This document shows positions 24,851 through 33,547 of a DNA stretch of 64,000 nucleotides, piece by piece (within the stretch, counting starts at the first letter, position 1; each line of letters opens with the position of its first letter). A program made the position numbers and the translations under genes. The notes below the pieces were generated by a model. That model made no database searches and was not told the DNA's origin. It was given only the letters and a program-made list of their open reading frames with translations. The DNA comes from Bacteroidales bacterium (GTDB taxonomy: Bacteria > Bacteroidota > Bacteroidia > Bacteroidales > Paludibacteraceae): positions 55,897-119,896 of the forward strand of contig SUXC01000007.1 in NCBI GenBank assembly GCA_015061165.1. Direction: 5' to 3'.

Positions 24851-26068
24851 TTATTGAAGCATCATTATCGCCTTTTTCAGTGCAGCGATAAAAGCATCAA
24901 TATCCTCAGGGGTGTTGTATAGTGCCACCGATGCGCGCACCGTACCCGGCACTTGCAGATACTCAATCAATGGTTCTGCGCAATGGTGGCCTGTTCGCAC
25001 TGCCACTCCTTGTCGGTCAAGCAAGACACCCACGTCAAAGGGGTGAATCAACACCCCATCTTCGCGATAGACATTGAACGAAACCGCACCCGCTTTGGGT
25101 AGTCCTGCAGCATATACGCGCAGGTTAGGCAATAGTGCCAACTGTGCTTCCAGATACTTTGCCAACTCGTGTTCGTGTTCGGCAATCTGCTCTAAACCAA
25201 TCTCTTGCACATAGTCTATTGCCTTGCCAAAGGCATGACTGCCCACATAATTGGGCGTGCCTGCCTCGAACTTATAAGGAAGGACATTGTAGGTTGTTTT
25301 CTCGAAGCTCACATGCTCAATCATCTCTCCCCCACCCTCTGCTGGTGGCAGTTGGTCGAGCCACTCTTTCTTGCCGTAGAGTATGCCTAAGCCCGTGGGA
25401 CCATACATCTTGTGGGCACTGAACACCAAGAAATCGCAATCCAACTGCTGCACATCCATCACCAAATGAGGCACAGACTGCGCTCCATCTACGCAAACAG
25501 GTACGCCTTTCTCATGCGCTAAACGAATAATCTCCTCTATCGGGTTTACGATACCCAAGACATTGCTCACGTGTGCCACCGACACCAAGCGTGTCTTGTC
25601 GCTCAAAAGCCCCTTAAAAGCCTCTGTATCAAGGGATAGGTCTTCGCGCAAGGGAATTACCCTCAGCGTGGCTTTCTTGCGCTCACAGAGCATTTGCCAA
25701 GGTACGATATTCGAATGGTGCTCCAGTTGGCTGACGATAATCTCATCGCCCTCGTGTAGCATTGCATCGCCAAAGCTGCGCGCCAGCATATTGAGACTGT
25801 CGGTAGTGCCTTTGGTGAAGATAATCTCTTCGGAGGATTGGGCATGAATGAGTTGGGCGACTTTCTCGCGTGCCTCCTCGTGCTTTTGCGTTGCCACTTG
25901 GCTCAGGTGGTGCACACCACGGTGCACATTCGCATTCCAATGGCTATACGCCTCTGCAATGGCATCGATTACCACTTGTGGCTTCTGTGTGGTGGCAGCA
26001 TTATCCAGATACACCAATGCGCGATTGTGCACCTGTTGGCTTAATATAGGAAAATCTTCTCGGTTCAT
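24851..26068 (-). CDS. sufS: cysteine desulfurase SufS-like
   Basis: 405 residues, full length. PLP enzyme that releases sulfur from cysteine for Fe-S cluster assembly. The PLP lysine lies in FSAHKMYGPTGLGILYG (about residue 223) and the persulfide cysteine in RTGHHCAEP (about 363), with the short type II loop characteristic of SufS. HRGVHHLSQVAT near residue 50 is also typical. The start overlaps the end of gldB by 4 bp. The rest of the suf operon is not in the window. Confidence 0.94.
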   Translation of the reverse strand: MNREDFPILSQQVHNRALVYLDNAATTQKPQVVIDAIAEAYSHWNANVHRGVHHLSQVATQKHEEAREKVAQLIHAQSSEEIIFTKGTTDSLNMLARSFGDAMLHEGDEIIVSQLEHHSNIVPWQMLCERKKATLRVIPLREDLSLDTEAFKGLLSDKTRLVSVAHVSNVLGIVNPIEEIIRLAHEKGVPVCVDGAQSVPHLVMDVQQLDCDFLVFSAHKMYGPTGLGILYGKKEWLDQLPPAEGGGEMIEHVSFEKTTYNVLPYKFEAGTPNYVGSHAFGKAIDYVQEIGLEQIAEHEHELAKYLEAQLALLPNLRVYAAGLPKAGAVSFNVYREDGVLIHPFDVGVLLDRQGVAVRTGHHCAEPLIEYLQVPGTVRASVALYNTPEDIDAFIAALKKAIMMLQ

Positions 26069-27108
26069 GGTCTGTAAAAACTCTGTTCTAATATCTTTTG
26101 TGCATCACTCTCATTGAGTAAATCATGTAGAGTAATATCCTGATTATGACGCATATAACTATCCACAATTCGCCATCCGACCCATAGTCCTAATCGACCA
26201 GGAGAGTCCTGAGTGACTTCGGCGGTGAATGGTCCTTCGTTCATGTACGAACTCAAGACAGAGGATTCGGTCTTGAACAAATCGCGCTTCTCCATGATAC
26301 GATTCCAAATGGCTTGCTCGTAGTGCAAGCACCATGCCCATTGCTCAGGGGTATAACCGATGATTTGCCAAGCTGGGGCATCAGGCAGCAATTGGCTGAG
26401 GAGGAAGAGCTGCTTACCACGGAAAATCATTTGTTCTAAGAGCCTGTTATACTTGCTGTTATAAGCAATATTGTATGCCAGATACATACTCATCAGATCG
26501 CGCACAAGATACTGCTTTTGCATGGTGGGGCGTTGGTAGTCATAGACGACGTTGTTGTAATACGGATAATCGCTGCCCAGATACATATCAATGCCTACGC
26601 CCAGCATATTGTCGTAGTAAAAGACCGTGGAGTTGAAGCCCGAAACAAACAAATAAATGGTCGGAATCGTCCAATCGGGATAGAGATAATGCAGGCGCGA
26701 GAAAGCCGTATTCAGCGCACTTTGGATAGAGTCAATGTTCGCAAATCGCTCTTTTGCCAAGGCATTGGTCTGCGCAAAGCCCATAGTAGTATCCACTAAG
26801 AAATGAGCTAATTGCTGGCTAAAGTACGCGGTATCCGCCATAGGCAAGCGCAAGACACCCTCTACGTACACAGGCATAAATGCCTCATATTCAGTATATA
26901 ACCGCTTTACATCCTGCATAGCACTATCCGCGCGTACTGCCAACAGCGCGCTGTCAAATCGCACAATATCTATAGTAACGGGCTCAATGTCTTTGGGAAT
27001 ATATTGATACCGATTCCCACACCCGCACAACACAAGCGAGAATATCAATATACTCAAAACTCGATATCCGATATTCGACATCCAATCTCTGTTCTTAAAT
27101 CTTTCCAT
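26065..27108 (-). CDS. gldB: gliding-motility lipoprotein GldB-like
   Basis: 347 residues from the ATG at 27108; an ATG at 27081 (residue 10) gives a neater lipoprotein signal, ending in the lipobox LVLCGC with the lipidated cysteine at residue 30. The body matches the GldB pattern: [44 protein letters not shown] and LVRDLM. GldB is needed for gliding and type IX secretion in Flavobacteria, and homologues persist in non-gliding Bacteroidales. Overlaps the LolD-like gene by 14 bp. Confidence 0.82.
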   Translation of the reverse strand: MERFKNRDWMSNIGYRVLSILIFSLVLCGCGNRYQYIPKDIEPVTIDIVRFDSALLAVRADSAMQDVKRLYTEYEAFMPVYVEGVLRLPMADTAYFSQQLAHFLVDTTMGFAQTNALAKERFANIDSIQSALNTAFSRLHYLYPDWTIPTIYLFVSGFNSTVFYYDNMLGVGIDMYLGSDYPYYNNVVYDYQRPTMQKQYLVRDLMSMYLAYNIAYNSKYNRLLEQMIFRGKQLFLLSQLLPDAPAWQIIGYTPEQWAWCLHYEQAIWNRIMEKRDLFKTESSVLSSYMNEGPFTAEVTQDSPGRLGLWVGWRIVDSYMRHNQDITLHDLLNESDAQKILEQSFYRP

Positions 27109-27742
27109 CTTTTATCTCGATCACTCGGTCGCTAATTTCTGCTAATTCTTTGTCGTGTGTAACGATGATAATAGTCTGTCCGTACTGCTCTCGCATCTGT
27201 AACAAGAGTTTGTGCAGCTCCTTTTTGTTGCTCTCGTCCAGACTGCCGCTGGGTTCGTCTGCAAGTATCACATTGGGCGACATCATCATGGCCCGAGCTG
27301 CAGCTACACGTTGTTTCTCGCCACCAGACAATTGATTGGGTTTGTGCGTAAGTCGCTCAGCAAGACCCAGTTCGGTCAGCAGTTGCAGGGCGCGTTGGTG
27401 TGCCTCTTGCTCAGGCATGCGCGCAATCATGGCGGGCATCATCACATTCTCGAGGGTGGTGAACTCGGGTAGCAACTGGTGAAACTGAAAGATAAATCCT
27501 ATATGTCGGTTGCGGAAATCAGCCAACTCTTTCTCCTTGAGTGCAAACACGTCCACGCCATCAATCAGCACGTTGCCCGAATTGGGTTTGTCCAGCGTGC
27601 CAATAATCTGGAGTAGGGTAGTCTTGCCTGCGCCACTCTTGCCGATGATACTCACAATCTCTCCTTTCTGTACCGTCAAATCAACTCCCTTCAGTACCTC
27701 TAATGTGCCGAACGACTTGTGTATATCCTTTACCTCTATCAT
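27095..27742 (-). CDS. LolD-type ABC transporter ATP-binding protein
   Basis: 215 residues. Walker [12 protein letters not shown] (about 36-46), signature [15 protein letters not shown] (about 138), Walker [13 protein letters not shown] and the switch histidine in IIIVTHDKE. Sequence and size fit the LolD/MacB/FtsE class, which drives lipoprotein release from the inner membrane or related extrusion. No LolC/E permease gene is next to it, so its partner lies elsewhere. Confidence 0.92.
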   Translation of the reverse strand: MIEVKDIHKSFGTLEVLKGVDLTVQKGEIVSIIGKSGAGKTTLLQIIGTLDKPNSGNVLIDGVDVFALKEKELADFRNRHIGFIFQFHQLLPEFTTLENVMMPAMIARMPEQEAHQRALQLLTELGLAERLTHKPNQLSGGEKQRVAAARAMMMSPNVILADEPSGSLDESNKKELHKLLLQMREQYGQTIIIVTHDKELAEISDRVIEIKDGKI

Positions 27743-27752
27743 AATTTATTAC

Positions 27753-28793
27753 TTATTTGTACGCGGAATTTATCAAACTAATCGCCTCTTCTATTAGATC
27801 ATCTTTATCATCAGAGTGCTGATTTACAAGCAGATGTGGTCTAACTCCTCTCTCAATACTCTGCATATCTCTGTCGTACATCTTCACGCTCGAGAAACGC
27901 AGCAACCACCCGTTAGGCAGTTCATAACTCATAGGCATACCACCACCACCGCCACTCTTACCGCCTAAAATTAGGCAGTTATCAGCATAGCGCATGATAC
28001 TCACAAAGAAGTTCGCTGCCGAATAACTATGCCTATTGCACAGCACCACCACAGGACGCATCCAATTGCCTTTGCAATCCTCTAACTTCATCTCTTCTAT
28101 CTCCGAGAACTCATCATGCCCTTTACCCGATTTATGCTGCCAATATCCTACAACGGTGTCTTTCGAGAAGAACGGAACTGCCAATTGATACGCATTCTCC
28201 ATACTTCCGCCACCATTATTGCGCACATCTAACACAATTCCTTTACATTCAATAAAATAGTTAAGCACCATCAGCCAATTCATGTACGAAAAACTATCCG
28301 AGAACGAACCGTAATATACATACCCAATGCTGTCGCCATCTATCCTGCAATAATTCAATCCACCTGCTCTGCGATAGTCCTTGAGATAGTATTTGGTCAG
28401 TATCTTCGAGTCGAAGTTCGCAGGATATCCCTCGTACCACGAACTGCAAACGGACACGTCGAACGGCGAATATAGATTCACATGCCCATCCTCCAGCGTA
28501 TTGAGCATTTCCTCCATGAGATCAAACATCCGATAATTATCCTCAAACTGCGCAATCTGCATGGTATCAAACTGCGGCTGATACACGGCATACACCGAAT
28601 CCCAATCCACCTGTTTATCATCAAACAAACAGTATTTCTCATCAATAATCTGCCACAATGCCTCAAAGTTCTCCGATGGCGTATTGTTATGATTATCAAA
28701 TGGATGTGTACAACCGCATAATAATCCCAGTCCTATAGCCAATAGCCCATTGCCTATATACCTTGCACTATCCACCATCCATTTTTTTACCAT
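27753..28793 (-). CDS. S41 family (C-terminal processing) peptidase lipoprotein
   Basis: About 346 residues from the ATG at 28793, which gives a lipoprotein signal ending in GLLCGC; a longer frame to 28838 would overlap the upstream gene more. The peptidase core shows GIVLDVRNNGGGSMENAYQLA, the serine region NRHSYSAANFFV (catalytic Ser in SAAN) and LGGKSGGGGGMP. There is no obvious PDZ domain, so it belongs to the short tricorn-like S41 group. The signal peptide contains YIGNGLLAIGLGLL, the dispersed CAATAGC repeat read from the opposite strand. Confidence 0.88.
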   Translation of the reverse strand: MVKKWMVDSARYIGNGLLAIGLGLLCGCTHPFDNHNNTPSENFEALWQIIDEKYCLFDDKQVDWDSVYAVYQPQFDTMQIAQFEDNYRMFDLMEEMLNTLEDGHVNLYSPFDVSVCSSWYEGYPANFDSKILTKYYLKDYRRAGGLNYCRIDGDSIGYVYYGSFSDSFSYMNWLMVLNYFIECKGIVLDVRNNGGGSMENAYQLAVPFFSKDTVVGYWQHKSGKGHDEFSEIEEMKLEDCKGNWMRPVVVLCNRHSYSAANFFVSIMRYADNCLILGGKSGGGGGMPMSYELPNGWLLRFSSVKMYDRDMQSIERGVRPHLLVNQHSDDKDDLIEEAISLINSAYK

Positions 28794-29605
28794 ACCGTCA
28801 AATCTTTTGCACCTCTCATGCGATACTGCCACACACATCCCACTACGGCACTTACAATCTCGCGCGAGAACATCATGCTTTTCTCTCCATATTCCAAATA
28901 CTCATGTGCAATGCCCACGCGCCATGTGCTCCGTTTTAGTTGCATATCAAAGGTTAATTCATGTTGCAGATGCCTGTGGTTCCACATTCCTGCACAACGA
29001 AAATCACCCAATACACCTTCGCCCATTTCGTAGTACGATTGCCAATAATTGGGTAAGTAGTCTATACCTATCATATTCGCCTGTACCATGTAGCGCAGTC
29101 TATAACTTGTCTTTTTCGCCCGAAATGCCCATTCCAATCCGCCCATAGCGCACAAATTCACTGATAAATCCATCGAATAGGGCTTGTTCACACTACTGCC
29201 ATGCATCTTTCCCATCAAATCTACATCCAGATATGGACCCAACTTCACGCGCAATCCATAATCTGCAAAATGCCAATTATAGCATGCTCCCCAACCGCCA
29301 TGCAGTCCTAGTGAATATATTAAATTTGTGTACATGTTGTTATACATCCAACCAAATCCCAAGTTCATCTTCCCCACGTCCTCCCAATGCTTGGTGCTAT
29401 CACATTGAAAATTCTGCCACCATTCATTGCTCAGTCCTACTTGTTGCCCCGAGTAGAGTAGGGGACTCAAGTACTGATCCTGCATCCACATACCCCCATA
29501 GCGCACGCTCAGTACATTCTCATGCTCCAATCTCCAGTCTTCTGCCAATGCAACTACTTGACAGATAATAGATAATAGCAATATGCACAATAACTTACGC
29601 ATCAA
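28787..29605 (-). CDS. outer membrane beta-barrel protein (DUF3316-like)
   Basis: 272 residues with a signal peptide (1-21, MMRKLLCILLLSIICQVVALA) and alternating aromatic strands to the end, as in 10-12 strand barrels: VLSVRYGGMWMQDQYLSPLL, MNLGFGWMYNNMYTN, YGLRVKLGPYLDVDL, YRLRYMVQANMIGIDYLP, WRVGIAHEYLEYGEKS. The first strand with its DQYLSPL loop recalls the DUF3316 proteins of Bacteroides, whose function is unknown. It overlaps tsaE upstream by 11 bp. Confidence 0.72.
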   Translation of the reverse strand: MMRKLLCILLLSIICQVVALAEDWRLEHENVLSVRYGGMWMQDQYLSPLLYSGQQVGLSNEWWQNFQCDSTKHWEDVGKMNLGFGWMYNNMYTNLIYSLGLHGGWGACYNWHFADYGLRVKLGPYLDVDLMGKMHGSSVNKPYSMDLSVNLCAMGGLEWAFRAKKTSYRLRYMVQANMIGIDYLPNYWQSYYEMGEGVLGDFRCAGMWNHRHLQHELTFDMQLKRSTWRVGIAHEYLEYGEKSMMFSREIVSAVVGCVWQYRMRGAKDLTVW

Positions 29606-30071
29606 AGCTCAAACATCTTTCGCCGTTTTCTATTACCTCTATCATAACCCACACTGTATCCTCTGGCAGCAATGGCTCAATCATCTCTGCCCACTCAATA
29701 AAGCAGTAGTTTCCTGAATATAGATACTCCTCTGCGCCAAAATCCATCGCTTCGCGAATATCCTTAATGCGGTAACAATCAAAGTGATACAATTCCTGCC
29801 TTTCGCCTTTCGCCTCTCGCCTCATAGCCTCCACCTCATACACATTCACTATTGCAAAGGTCGGACTATTTACGATGTCCTCAGTCCCCATCGCTTCGCA
29901 TAAGCACTTGATAAAGGTCGTTTTGCCTGCTCCCATCTTACCGTCAAAAGCAAATACACGCGCTTCGCCACACTTGTCCAAAATATCCGTCGCAGCCACT
30001 TCTGCGCCCTGCTCATTGACCAAGTAAATCCCCTTTTCTGGGTCCTTTTTTATCGTATATATATACTTCAT
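29595..30071 (-). CDS. tsaE: tRNA threonylcarbamoyladenosine biosynthesis ATPase TsaE
   Basis: 158 residues, full length. Walker A FDGKMGAGKTTFIKCL (about 38-53), NSPTFAIVNVYE, the HFDCYRIKD segment and the EWAE motif in CFIEWAEMIEPLLPE. TsaE is the ATPase that resets TsaBD during t6A synthesis at position 37 of ANN-decoding tRNAs. A 12-residue polar insertion (EAMRREAKGERQ) before the HFD motif derives from short GCGA-rich DNA repeats. First gene of a run that continues to the 28787-29605 barrel gene. Confidence 0.94.
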   Translation of the reverse strand: MKYIYTIKKDPEKGIYLVNEQGAEVAATDILDKCGEARVFAFDGKMGAGKTTFIKCLCEAMGTEDIVNSPTFAIVNVYEVEAMRREAKGERQELYHFDCYRIKDIREAMDFGAEEYLYSGNYCFIEWAEMIEPLLPEDTVWVMIEVIENGERCLSFDA

Positions 30072-30096
30072 TCTCTATTATTTTCTAATTTCGCGG

Positions 30097-30104
30097 CAAA
30101 GTTA
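30097..30104 (-). promoter_or_regulatory. -7 box for tsaE
   Basis: TAACTTTG on the minus strand, about 26 bases before the tsaE ATG. Confidence 0.5.
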
Positions 30105-30119
30105 CAATTTTTTTTTCAA

Positions 30120-30683
30120 TTACACAACTATTTCCGCTGCATACAGTTCATATTCCTCATTGAATATCTTTATCACTCTCTGATACGCAAATCCCAACTT
30201 CTGATACAACTTCTTCGCTGTGTTCATGGGCTCTACTGCCAACGTTACCACACCTATTCTCTGTTCTCTCGCCATTGCTTTTGCTTTTTCTATCAAAGCC
30301 GTTCCCACGCCTTGATTTCGATAGGGTAGGGACACCGACAAACTGTCAATATAGAACTCTCCAGGCTTCGCTTCATCCTCCATATCCTCCCATCCTTTGC
30401 CAAAAGCCACATCAAACAGCTCTTTTAACTGCGGATACATTTTGTCTCGTTGCATGCGGTAATGTTCCCCGTTCACAGCAATCATCATTCCAGCCCTCTC
30501 TCCATCCACTTCGGCAATATAAGTGTTCGTATAACTATAATGTGTGTCCCTCTGTGCACACACTACCTTCAGTGTCCTAATCCACCGATTATAAAGCGAT
30601 TTATCACTCAATAAGAAAGCACGAAAAATGCCTTCTGCAATATATGCTATGTCAGATAACTCTGCTTTTCTAATTGTAATCAT
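30120..30683 (-). CDS. GNAT family N-acetyltransferase
   Basis: 187 residues with the GNAT fold: motif A is LSVSLPYRNQGVGTALIEKA (the R/Q-x-x-G-x-G/A pyrophosphate loop, about 118-137), followed by VVTLAVEPMNTAKKLYQKLG (motif B with the typical N-x-x-A-x-x-x-Y). It transfers an acetyl group from acetyl-CoA to an unknown amine. Own promoter; single-gene unit. Confidence 0.93.
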   Translation of the reverse strand: MITIRKAELSDIAYIAEGIFRAFLLSDKSLYNRWIRTLKVVCAQRDTHYSYTNTYIAEVDGERAGMMIAVNGEHYRMQRDKMYPQLKELFDVAFGKGWEDMEDEAKPGEFYIDSLSVSLPYRNQGVGTALIEKAKAMAREQRIGVVTLAVEPMNTAKKLYQKLGFAYQRVIKIFNEEYELYAAEIVV

Positions 30684-30699
30684 ATCATTAAAAGTGGTG

Positions 30700-30731
30700 C
30701 AAAATTACTATTTTTTGATTACGTATGCAAA
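30700..30731 (-). promoter_or_regulatory. promoter of the GNAT gene
   Basis: TAATTTTG (30700-30707) and TTTG (30728-30731) on the minus strand with a 20-base spacer. Confidence 0.65.
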
Positions 30732-30915
30732 TAAAATCGTAAAAAATGAGATTCTTGTATTCGTTTTTTTCTATTGTCCCTCGAAGAGTCCCTATTTTCT
30801 TTAATTCTTCTGCTCGTTATTTATCAATGAATAGGCATTTGAGCCATGAACATGAGATAAAAATACGAATTAAATTAGTTAAAATGGCACAGATTTTGTA
30901 AAAATGATTAAAAAA

Positions 30916-30947
30916 TTTGCACAATCAAAATAAAAGCTGTACTTTTG
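30916..30947 (+). promoter_or_regulatory. promoter of the tmRNA transcript
   Basis: TTTG at 30916-30919 and TACTTTTG at 30940-30947 with a 20-base spacer. The predicted start near 30954 gives a leader of about 190 bases before the mature 5' end of tmRNA. Confidence 0.75.
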
Positions 30948-30973
30948 CAGTCGCAATTCTGTTTTATGCAATT

Positions 30974-31028
30974 GGAATCGCGGTCGCCCAATGCCGCAGA
31001 GCGGCAGTCGTAGCGACAAGCGCATTCC
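30974..31028 (+). repeat. 55-bp structured repeat, copy 1 (tmRNA leader)
   Basis: Differs from copy 2 at only two positions. The ends (GGAATCGC / GCGCATTCC) and the centre (GCCGC-aga-GCGGC) are self-complementary, so a folded stem is expected in the RNA or DNA. Confidence 0.85.
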
Positions 31029-31081
31029 ACAAACGAATCGTAAAAAACTAACGAGGGCTTCGTGAGCCCGAGTTAAGAGGA

Positions 31082-31136
31082 GGAATCGCGGTCGCCCAAT
31101 GCCGCAGGGCGGCAGTCATAGCGACAAGCGCATTCC
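31082..31136 (+). repeat. 55-bp structured repeat, copy 2 (tmRNA leader)
   Basis: Second copy, ending 5 bases before the mature tmRNA. Between the copies lies another small stem GGGCT-tcgtg-AGCCC (31055-31069). Confidence 0.85.
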
Positions 31137-31141
31137 GACGA

Positions 31142-31530
31142 GGGGATATTTGGTTTTGACAGCAGGTAGAACAGGTATGTAAGCACGCCGAGCATGAACA
31201 CCGCTCGTAAATCGGGTTCGCCATTATAACTGGCAACAATACTGTAGCTCTCGCTGCGTAATCGAAGTATAGTAGATTCGCCCAGTTTCGGCACAAGGTG
31301 CTGAACCGAGACATCGCTCCAAGCCAACGTCCAGAGGCTGAATGGATTAAGCGGTGCGGAAATATCGGGACTGGTTTTGGTAGGCTGCGATACCAAAATG
31401 AGACATTAGCAGATAAGGCAATGGTTGGTGGCTTGGGTCTTGCCGTTGCTCGAAAACGAAGGCCAAGATAAGCGTGTAGAAAGCATATTGGTTCCTTGTT
31501 TGGACGCGGGTTCGAATCCCGCTATCTCCA
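31142..31530 (+). ncRNA. ssrA: transfer-messenger RNA (tmRNA)
   Basis: The 5' end GGGGATA (31142-31148) pairs with TATCTCC (31523-31529) as a tRNA-like acceptor stem, with A at 31530 as discriminator; CCA is not encoded. The 5' block GGTTTTGACAG and the T-arm GCGGGTTCGAATCCCGC (31507-31522) are diagnostic. The tag frame begins near 31232 (GGC) and reads G-N-N-T-V-A-L-A-A then TAA (31259-31261), ending in the usual ALAA proteolysis signal. Pseudoknot stems fill the rest. tmRNA with SmpB frees stalled ribosomes and tags the unfinished protein. Confidence 0.95.
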
Positions 31531-31535
31531 CTCGC

Positions 31536-31560
31536 AAATCGAACCCATGAGGTTCGATTT
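31536..31560. terminator. terminator shared by tmRNA and the DAHP synthase gene
   Basis: Perfect 10-bp stem 31536-31545 / 31551-31560 (AAATCGAACC and its complement) with a 5-base loop, followed by T-rich sequence on the plus strand and A/T-rich on the other. It sits between convergent units. Confidence 0.9.
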
Positions 31561-31566
31561 GTTGTT

Positions 31567-32565
31567 TTACACCAATGTTTTACCAATGGCTTGTGCGATA
31601 GGTTGCAAGGAAGCATACATGTCGCAGAACTGCTGATGATTGAGTTGCTGCGGAGCATCGCTCTGTGCACACGCAGGGCATGGGTGCGTCTCTATCAGCA
31701 AACCATCCACACCCATCGCGGTACATGCACGAGCTAAATCACCAATACCATACGCATAGCCCATAGCATGGCTCGGGTCAAGGATAATAGGCAGATTGCA
31801 ATGCTCCTTCAACCACGCTACGCCACAGAGGTCAAGCGTGAAACGCGTATTCGTCTCAAAACTGCGGATACCACGCTCGCACAATATCACCTGATTATTG
31901 CCACAACTCATGATGAAATCGGCACAATTGACCAACTCCTGCAAGGTAGAGCCAAATCCGCGCTTCAATATCACAGGCTTGCCTGCCTGACCCGCTGCCG
32001 TCAGCAAACCGTGGTCATACATAGCCTTAGCACCCACCTGCACAATATCAGCATATTCCACCACCTTGTCCGCATGCGTAGCATCACGCATCTCGGTGGC
32101 AATCAGCAAACCATATTTCTCGCGCATTTCGGCAAGGAGTTTGAGTCCATCTTCCCCCAATCCGCGGAAGGTATAGGGTGATGTGCGTGGCTTGTAGCAT
32201 CCTGCTCGCAGCACACGAATACCCTGTTGCTTGAGCATTTGGCACGACTGCTCGATCTGCTCTCTACTCTCTACAGCACACGGACCTGCAATCATCAGTT
32301 GATGCTTACCATCGCCTCCGATATACGTGTCGCCAATCTTGACACATTGCGTGTCAGCCATATATTGGCGCGAAGAGAGTTGCATATCCGTGTCGAAAGT
32401 CCAATGCGCGATAGCAATGTGCTGAAGCGACAGAGGCATCTCCTTAATGGTATGATTTGTAATCAGTACAAAATAATCAGGTTGCTCTACCCACAATGCG
32501 CCAAGTGCGTCTGCATGCTCTTGTATGCGCGCATGCGATATATTTTTAGGTAAATGAATTATCAT
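31567..32565 (-). CDS. 3-deoxy-7-phosphoheptulonate (DAHP) synthase, type I-beta
   Basis: 332 residues. The first ~75 residues are a ferredoxin-like regulatory domain (HADALGALWVEQPDYFVLIT), followed by the TIM-barrel synthase: MIAGPCAVESREQIE, LRAGCYKPRTSPYTFRGLG, PVILKRGFGSTLQE and LPIILDPSHAMGYA. It condenses PEP and erythrose-4-phosphate, the entry to aromatic amino acid synthesis. The next two genes upstream, kdsD and kdsA, use related chemistry for LPS Kdo. Confidence 0.95.
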   Translation of the reverse strand: MIIHLPKNISHARIQEHADALGALWVEQPDYFVLITNHTIKEMPLSLQHIAIAHWTFDTDMQLSSRQYMADTQCVKIGDTYIGGDGKHQLMIAGPCAVESREQIEQSCQMLKQQGIRVLRAGCYKPRTSPYTFRGLGEDGLKLLAEMREKYGLLIATEMRDATHADKVVEYADIVQVGAKAMYDHGLLTAAGQAGKPVILKRGFGSTLQELVNCADFIMSCGNNQVILCERGIRSFETNTRFTLDLCGVAWLKEHCNLPIILDPSHAMGYAYGIGDLARACTAMGVDGLLIETHPCPACAQSDAPQQLNHQQFCDMYASLQPIAQAIGKTLV

Positions 32566-32580
32566 TTTGTCAATGCAAAA

Positions 32581-33537
32581 TTACTTAAAGTCAATGATAT
32601 GGTGAATAGAAATAATACCGATAATATCGGAGGTCGTTTCCGTTTCGGTGACAGCCAAGGTGGTGATATTATAGGTATCCATTGTAGCCAGCGCATCGGT
32701 GAGCAAAGCATCTTTGGCAATATGCTTGTAGGAAGGTGTCATGATTTCCGCAGCGGTGATTTGCACATCGTTATACCGCTGTATCGCACGACGAATATCA
32801 CCATCGGTGATGATACCCAGGCACTTGCCATCGGGTAAACGATCGTACACCATGGTCATACCCAGATGCTTATCCGACATCTCGCAAACGACATCACGGA
32901 AAGGCGTATCCAGTTGTACACGAGGCACATCCGTAGCCATGACATTCGTTACACGACCAAGGAGTTTTCTACCCAATGCGCCACCTGGGTGGTAAAGAGC
33001 AAAGTTCTCTGCCTTAAACTGTCGCATCTCCATGAGGCATACCATAAGGGCATCTCCCATCAGCAGCGTGGCTGTGGTAGAAGTGGTAGGTGCCAAGCCC
33101 AAAGGACAAGCCTCGGTATCCACATGGATAGAGAGCGCATAATCAGCACGTTGCGCCAATGGCGAATCTAAATTGCCCGTCATAGCCACAATCGTACAAC
33201 CCAATCGACGAAGTGGGTCGATGATATTAAGAATCTCGTTGGTTGCACCACTATTGCTCACCAATATAGCGACATCATTGGCACTGAGCATACCCAAATC
33301 ACCATGCACCGCTTCCGCAGCATTCACAAAGATAGAAGGAGTACCTGTGGAAGCAAACGATGCTGCCATCTTGTGGGCAATAATACCCGTTTTGCCAATA
33401 CCCATCATAACTACTTTGCCTTGACAAGCGTGAAGCACCTCTATCACCTGATTGAAAGAAGTGTCAATAGTATCTCGGAGTTTCTCTAACTCGCGAATCT
33501 CTGCATCAAATATCTCTTTTGCTCGTGTTGCGTACAT
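32581..33537 (-). CDS. kdsD: arabinose-5-phosphate isomerase KdsD (KpsF/GutQ family)
   Basis: 318 residues: SIS sugar-isomerase domain (about 30-170, KVVMMGIGKTGIIAHKMAA, ILVSNSGATNEIL) followed by two CBS domains (about 205-318, MSDKHLGMTMVYD, DALLTDALATMDTYNITTL). It converts ribulose-5-phosphate to arabinose-5-phosphate for Kdo. It lies 10 bp downstream of kdsA in the same direction. Confidence 0.96.
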   Translation of the reverse strand: MYATRAKEIFDAEIRELEKLRDTIDTSFNQVIEVLHACQGKVVMMGIGKTGIIAHKMAASFASTGTPSIFVNAAEAVHGDLGMLSANDVAILVSNSGATNEILNIIDPLRRLGCTIVAMTGNLDSPLAQRADYALSIHVDTEACPLGLAPTTSTTATLLMGDALMVCLMEMRQFKAENFALYHPGGALGRKLLGRVTNVMATDVPRVQLDTPFRDVVCEMSDKHLGMTMVYDRLPDGKCLGIITDGDIRRAIQRYNDVQITAAEIMTPSYKHIAKDALLTDALATMDTYNITTLAVTETETTSDIIGIISIHHIIDFK

Positions 33538-33547
33538 TGTCTTGCGT

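Noticed and set aside
30974..31136. CRISPR array
   Set aside because: Only two repeat copies, 55 bp long with one spacer, no cas genes, and located in the tmRNA leader.
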